A stretch of DNA of 8,258 nt. Source: an uncultured beta proteobacterium (lineage in GTDB: Bacteria > Pseudomonadota > Gammaproteobacteria > Burkholderiales > Burkholderiaceae). This document shows positions 5,238-8,258 of this stretch, piece after piece; positions within the stretch are counted from its first letter, which is position 1; the number at the start of each line of letters is the position of its first letter. The stretch spans positions 1 to 8,258 of the forward strand of contig CAITHY010000025.1 in assembly GCA_903892315.1 (NCBI GenBank), written 5' to 3'. A program made the translations under genes and the position numbers. The notes beneath the pieces are model-generated. The model saw only the letters and a list, made by a program, of their open reading frames with translations, was not told where the DNA came from and ran no database searches.

Positions 5238-6776
5238 TTAGTCTTCGGTAGCCAAATGCAGATGGAGCTGTGAGCGGGCAAAGTCGCTCGAATCCTTTTG
5301 ACGATCTGCCTTAGCGGCTGAGGTATTTCTGGCGGCTTCCAAAGCATCTAGATAGGACTCGGTGATGTCACCAGTTACATAGAAGCCATCAAAGCAAGAG
5401 GCCTCAAAGTTCTTAATATCAGGATTAACATCCCTTACCGCCTGCTTCATATCTTCAATGCTTTGATAAATCAACTGATCGGCACCAATCATCTTGTTGA
5501 TTTCTTCATCGGTACGACCATAGGCAACCAATTCACTACGGGTTGGCATATCAATACCGTAGACATTCGGGAAACGTACAGGCGGTGCAGCAGATGCAAA
5601 GATTACTTTCTTCGCACCAGACTCACGAGCCATCTGCACGATCTCAAATGAAGTGGTTCCACGAACAATGGAGTCATCCACAATCAAGACAGTCTTGTCT
5701 TTGAACTCAATGCGCATGGCATTCAATTTTTGACGGACAGACTTTTTACGAACAGCTTGCCCCGGCATGATGAAGGTGCGACCGATATAACGATTCTTAA
5801 AGAAGCCTTCACGGTAATCCACGCCCAAGTTCTTTGCTACCTGCATTGCAGCTGGACGACTTGAATCTGGAATTGGCATCACGACATCGATCTCAGAGAC
5901 ATCAGTCTCCTTGCGAATCTTCTCGGCCAAGTAATCACCCATACGCATGCGAACGTTATAGACGGTCACTCCATCAATTGTGGAGTCAGGACGAGCCATG
6001 TAGACGTATTCAAAAATGCATGGTGTTAGCACTGCATTAGGCACACATTGACGTGAATAGAAATTGCCATCCAAGTCGATATAGATTGCTTCACCTGGAT
6101 TGACATCACGTACGAATGTAAAGCCTAGACCCTCGAGCGCTACAGACTCCGATGCAATCATCCACTCAGGACCTTGAGGCGTATCAATACGTCCGATACA
6201 TAAAGGACGAATACCATACTGATCACGGAAGGCCAATAAACCATAGCCTGCAATTAAAGAAACTACCGCATAAGAACCTTTAACCCGGTTAGTTACACCA
6301 GTAACAGCGTTAAACATCGCGCCCTCATCAAGAGCTGCGCTATTGGTTTCTTTTTGAAGTTCATCCGCTAAGACGTTGAGTAACACTTCAGTATCAGAGC
6401 TGGTATTGATATGGCGACGGTCACGATAGGCCATCTCTACACGCAAGCTTGGTGCGTTCGTGAGATTACCGTTATGGGCCAAGATAATGCCGTAAGGAGC
6501 GCTGACATAAAAAGGTTGCGCCTCTTCTTCACTACTTGCAGAACCAGCAGTTGGATAACGCACTTGGCCGATGCCAGCATTACCAACCAAGCTGCGCATA
6601 TTGCGAGTTCTAAAAACGTCTCTTACTAAGCCATTGGCTTTATGCATCGTGAATGAATTACCATTCATCGTTGCAATGCCTGCAGCATCCTGACCGCGAT
6701 GTTGCAAAAGCAACAAGGCATCATAGAGAAGTTGATTTACTGGTGAGTGGGAAACAGTTCCGACGACGCCGCACAT
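5238..6776 (-). CDS. purF: Amidophosphoribosyltransferase PurF
   Basis: PurF catalyses the first committed step of purine synthesis: PRPP plus glutamine gives 5-phosphoribosylamine. The 512-residue protein starts MCGVVG, so Cys2 becomes the N-terminal nucleophile of the Ntn glutaminase domain after Met removal, with no longer propeptide. Other glutaminase residues are in RYPT (73-76), HNGN (101-104) and SSDTE (126-130). The phosphoribosyltransferase domain carries FEYVYMARPDS (255-265), PIPDSSRPAA (301-310), and the PRPP loop VLIVDDSIVRGTT (363-375). The late CxxC seen in Fe-S type PurF appears lost: only Cys461 remains in EASCFDG. I therefore infer the E. coli-like form without a cluster. 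It begins 4 bases after the cvpA stop, the common cvpA-purF pairing, and its Shine-Dalgarno (AGGAA) lies in the end of cvpA. Confidence 0.97.
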   Translation of the reverse strand: MCGVVGTVSHSPVNQLLYDALLLLQHRGQDAAGIATMNGNSFTMHKANGLVRDVFRTRNMRSLVGNAGIGQVRYPTAGSASSEEEAQPFYVSAPYGIILAHNGNLTNAPSLRVEMAYRDRRHINTSSDTEVLLNVLADELQKETNSAALDEGAMFNAVTGVTNRVKGSYAVVSLIAGYGLLAFRDQYGIRPLCIGRIDTPQGPEWMIASESVALEGLGFTFVRDVNPGEAIYIDLDGNFYSRQCVPNAVLTPCIFEYVYMARPDSTIDGVTVYNVRMRMGDYLAEKIRKETDVSEIDVVMPIPDSSRPAAMQVAKNLGVDYREGFFKNRYIGRTFIMPGQAVRKKSVRQKLNAMRIEFKDKTVLIVDDSIVRGTTSFEIVQMARESGAKKVIFASAAPPVRFPNVYGIDMPTRSELVAYGRTDEEINKMIGADQLIYQSIEDMKQAVRDVNPDIKNFEASCFDGFYVTGDITESYLDALEAARNTSAAKADRQKDSSDFARSQLHLHLATED

Positions 6777-6780
6777 ATCT

Positions 6781-7347
6781 CTAGATTCCTATTGTTAATT
6801 TAGGAGTAATGGTAGGGGTAACTTTAGGCATTGCATCACCCAATTGCTTTGCCCAGTCAGCAGGAAGCCAACCTTTAATTAAACCGGTTGCCATATCAAT
6901 TGCTGGTCTGGTGATGGCATTCTTCCAGGCCATACTTTGCGGAATAGGAGTGAGTGCAGCCAAGGTAGCAAGCACCACCACAATTAAGCCGCCACGAATC
7001 ACACCAAAAATCAAACCCAAGAAACGGTCAGTCAAACTAAGACCAACTGACAAAATAATTTTTTGCACTACCCCACCAAATAAACCGCAAACTATCAGCG
7101 TAAGGATAAAGAGGATCAGGAAGCTAACACCTAAGCTGAGCAACTCATCCAGATGAAATGTAGACAGCCACTCTGTTGAGAGGTAATTACTGTAGTGATA
7201 TGCCACCCAAGCAGCTGCGAACCATGAAGCCAGAGCAAGCACTTCTTTAAATAAGCCGCGCGAGATACCAACCAAAGCAGATATCAAGAGCACAACTAGG
7301 GTGAAGTAATCCACCGATGTTAGCTTGAGGGTGGATAAGTATTCCAT
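6781..7347 (-). CDS. cvpA: CvpA family inner-membrane protein
   Basis: CvpA is a small inner-membrane protein first named for its need in colicin V production and often co-transcribed with purF; its core biochemical role is unsettled, with envelope homeostasis suggested. The 188 residues have about four hydrophobic segments (11-27, 34-52, 69-93 and 108-132). Family signatures are SRGLFKEVLALASW (29-42) and DRFLGLIFGVIRGG (107-120). The tail after 160 is short, polar and rich in Thr and Pro (KVTPTITPKLTIGI). The ATG overlaps the stop of the preceding SPOR gene by one base (TAATG), and purF follows after 4 bases, so it sits inside a tight operon. Confidence 0.94.
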   Translation of the reverse strand: MEYLSTLKLTSVDYFTLVVLLISALVGISRGLFKEVLALASWFAAAWVAYHYSNYLSTEWLSTFHLDELLSLGVSFLILFILTLIVCGLFGGVVQKIILSVGLSLTDRFLGLIFGVIRGGLIVVVLATLAALTPIPQSMAWKNAITRPAIDMATGLIKGWLPADWAKQLGDAMPKVTPTITPKLTIGI

Positions 7348-8171
7348 TACTGCTTACCGGATTCGACGAGTCTTGGGGAGAGACCCATCGCTTTAATTTT
7401 CTTTTCCGCTGCTTCTGCAGCGTCTTTGTCGGTGTATGGCCCGGCACGCAATACATATAACTTAGTCCCATCACTGCCCGTCTTATTTAAGACGTAGTTC
7501 GGGATCTTTTGATCCTTGAGCTTTGCAATCCAACCTTTAGCACGCTCTTCCGATGCAAAGGCACCAATCTGAATAACGTATTTACCTGAACCATTTGAAG
7601 TGGTAGGTTTAGCAGCATCATCCGCTTTAGGCTTAGGCTCTGCTTTAGGAGCACTTGCAGCAACCACTTCTTCACCAGCAGCCAATCCCAATGTTGCAGA
7701 TTTATTTGCGGCTGGTGGTGTTGGCTTAGCGTCTACTTTCGCTTCTGCCTTAGGCTCTGGCTTAGTTTCTGCTTTAGTTTCTGGTGCAGGTACCACTGCA
7801 GCTTTAGGCGCTTCTTTAGCAGGCTCAACAGGAGTTTCTACTTTTGGTTTTTCTTCGGCCTTGGTTTCAGTTCCGGGAATTGGCAAGCTAGTCACAATGT
7901 TGACAGCGATGTCATTTGGCGCTGACTTTGGTTTGCTATCCAGAATACGGGGCAAGCCAACAACGGCGATTAATACCAAGACAGCGGCGCCGATCAGACG
8001 ATGACGCGCTCTTTGTTGTTCTGGATCTTCTGTAAGGGCTAGCTCTTCAGCTTCTGCTGCGCGCTGGAAACTACGTGGGGCCGCACGTTTGGTGGTGCGA
8101 CTACCCCTTAAACCTAATTCAAGGTCATCAGACTGGGTTTTTCGCTTAAAAAAGCTTGGTAAACGAATCAT
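7347..8171 (-). CDS. SPOR-domain, single-pass membrane protein (DedD-like)
   Basis: SPOR domains bind peptidoglycan glycan strands lacking stem peptides and often bring proteins to the division septum. The 274-residue protein has a cytoplasmic basic and charged N-terminus (1-56), one transmembrane helix (about 59-76), then a periplasmic linker (about 100-190) rich in Ala, Pro, Lys and Glu. The C-terminal SPOR domain (197-270) opens with KYVIQIGAFASEERA and includes LYVLRAGPYTDKDAAEAAEKKI. Its position between folC and cvpA is that of dedD, so a DedD-like role is likely. I leave the symbol blank because betaproteobacterial members are usually annotated only as SPOR proteins. The ATG is 3 bases after the folC stop; its ribosome site is weak, so it may be coupled to folC. 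The stop overlaps the cvpA ATG. Confidence 0.92.
   Translation of the reverse strand: MIRLPSFFKRKTQSDDLELGLRGSRTTKRAAPRSFQRAAEAEELALTEDPEQQRARHRLIGAAVLVLIAVVGLPRILDSKPKSAPNDIAVNIVTSLPIPGTETKAEEKPKVETPVEPAKEAPKAAVVPAPETKAETKPEPKAEAKVDAKPTPPAANKSATLGLAAGEEVVAASAPKAEPKPKADDAAKPTTSNGSGKYVIQIGAFASEERAKGWIAKLKDQKIPNYVLNKTGSDGTKLYVLRAGPYTDKDAAEAAEKKIKAMGLSPRLVESGKQ
7602..7871 (-). repeat. Low-complexity Ala/Pro/Lys/Glu linker repeats in the SPOR gene
   Basis: The periplasmic linker codes for degenerate units such as KAEEKPK, ETKAETKPEPKAEAKV and KAEPKPKA. In DNA they appear as imperfect copies of a word like GCTTCTGCTTTAGG read on the plus strand. This suggests growth by slippage or local duplication. 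It is the expected flexible spacer between the membrane helix and the SPOR domain, and it also creates a long open antisense frame that is not a gene. Confidence 0.55.
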
Positions 8172-8174
8172 GGA

Positions 8175-8258
8175 TCAGTGGGCCTGGTTGTTTCGGTAAG
8201 TCATTACGCCTGCAACGGTATAGAAGGATCCGAAGGTCACAATTCTATCACCCTCACC
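8175..8258 (-). CDS. folC: FolC, dihydrofolate/folylpolyglutamate synthase (partial, C-terminal end only)
   Basis: Only the last 27 codons and the TGA stop are in the window. The translation begins GEGDRIVTFGSFYTVAGVM and ends TYRNNQAH. The core DRIVTFGSFYTVAGV is the characteristic C-terminal strand and helix of FolC, the cytoplasmic ligase that makes dihydrofolate and adds glutamates to folates. The rest of the gene, including its ATP-binding P-loop, lies to the right. It is 3 bases upstream of the SPOR gene, matching the known folC - SPOR - cvpA - purF order, which strengthens an assignment otherwise based on few residues. Confidence 0.87.
   Translation of the reverse strand, partial: GEGDRIVTFGSFYTVAGVMTYRNNQAH

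Noticed and set aside
6809..7156. A 115-codon open frame on the plus strand
   Set aside because: It lies entirely opposite cvpA, whose identity and tight operon spacing are clear. Its translation has no recognisable domain.
7600..8004. A 134-codon open frame on the plus strand, rich in Ala, Gly and Ser
   Set aside because: It is antisense to the low-complexity linker and membrane segment of the SPOR gene. The composition is the mirror of Ala/Pro/Lys repeats, and it matches no family I recognise.
1..8258. Mobile elements, CRISPR arrays, tRNA or rRNA genes, toxin-antitoxin or defence genes
   Set aside because: I looked on both strands and saw no transposase or integrase motifs, no spaced direct-repeat array, no cloverleaf sequence and no unrecognised gene cluster. 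Nearly all bases are accounted for by known metabolic genes.

Overview
The window looks like chromosomal DNA from a freshwater betaproteobacterium of the Burkholderiaceae, most likely Polynucleobacter or a close relative. The grounds are moderate GC content by eye, dense gene packing, strong similarity of the proteins to betaproteobacterial families, and the gene order folC - SPOR protein - cvpA - purF - metZ, which is a familiar betaproteobacterial arrangement. The genus is inferred from memory of these families, not from a search.

Left part (1-1392, minus strand): three genes of the Sox thiosulfate-oxidation system, transcribed soxY > soxZ > soxA. SoxY has a twin-arginine signal and the C-terminal GGCGG carrier arm. 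SoxZ is its partner. SoxA runs off the left edge and looks like the single-haem type. Positions 1393-1558 separate soxY from the divergent modB and hold all promoter signals for both operons, together with several short inverted repeats. Two of these interlock like an H-type pseudoknot just upstream of modB.

Middle (1559-3321, plus strand): modB and modC encode the membrane and ATPase parts of a molybdate ABC importer, translationally coupled by a TAATG overlap. The periplasmic binding protein gene modA is not beside them. A TehB-like SAM-dependent methyltransferase (3329-3946, minus) meets modC tail to tail, with only 7 bases between the two stop codons.

Right part (3969-8258, minus strand): the end of folC, then a SPOR-domain membrane protein, cvpA, purF and metZ. 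The first four are packed with overlaps or gaps of a few bases and are probably one operon. A perfect 9-bp hairpin lies between purF and metZ. These are housekeeping functions: folate, cell envelope/division, de novo purine and methionine synthesis.

The likely functional link is that the complete Sox pathway uses SoxCD, whose SoxC subunit carries a molybdenum cofactor, so a molybdate importer divergent from soxYZA makes biological sense. I see no mobile elements, tRNA, rRNA, CRISPR array or phage genes, and no gene-free stretch longer than 300 bases. The window is mostly ordinary. The least explained piece is the soxY-modB intergenic region.
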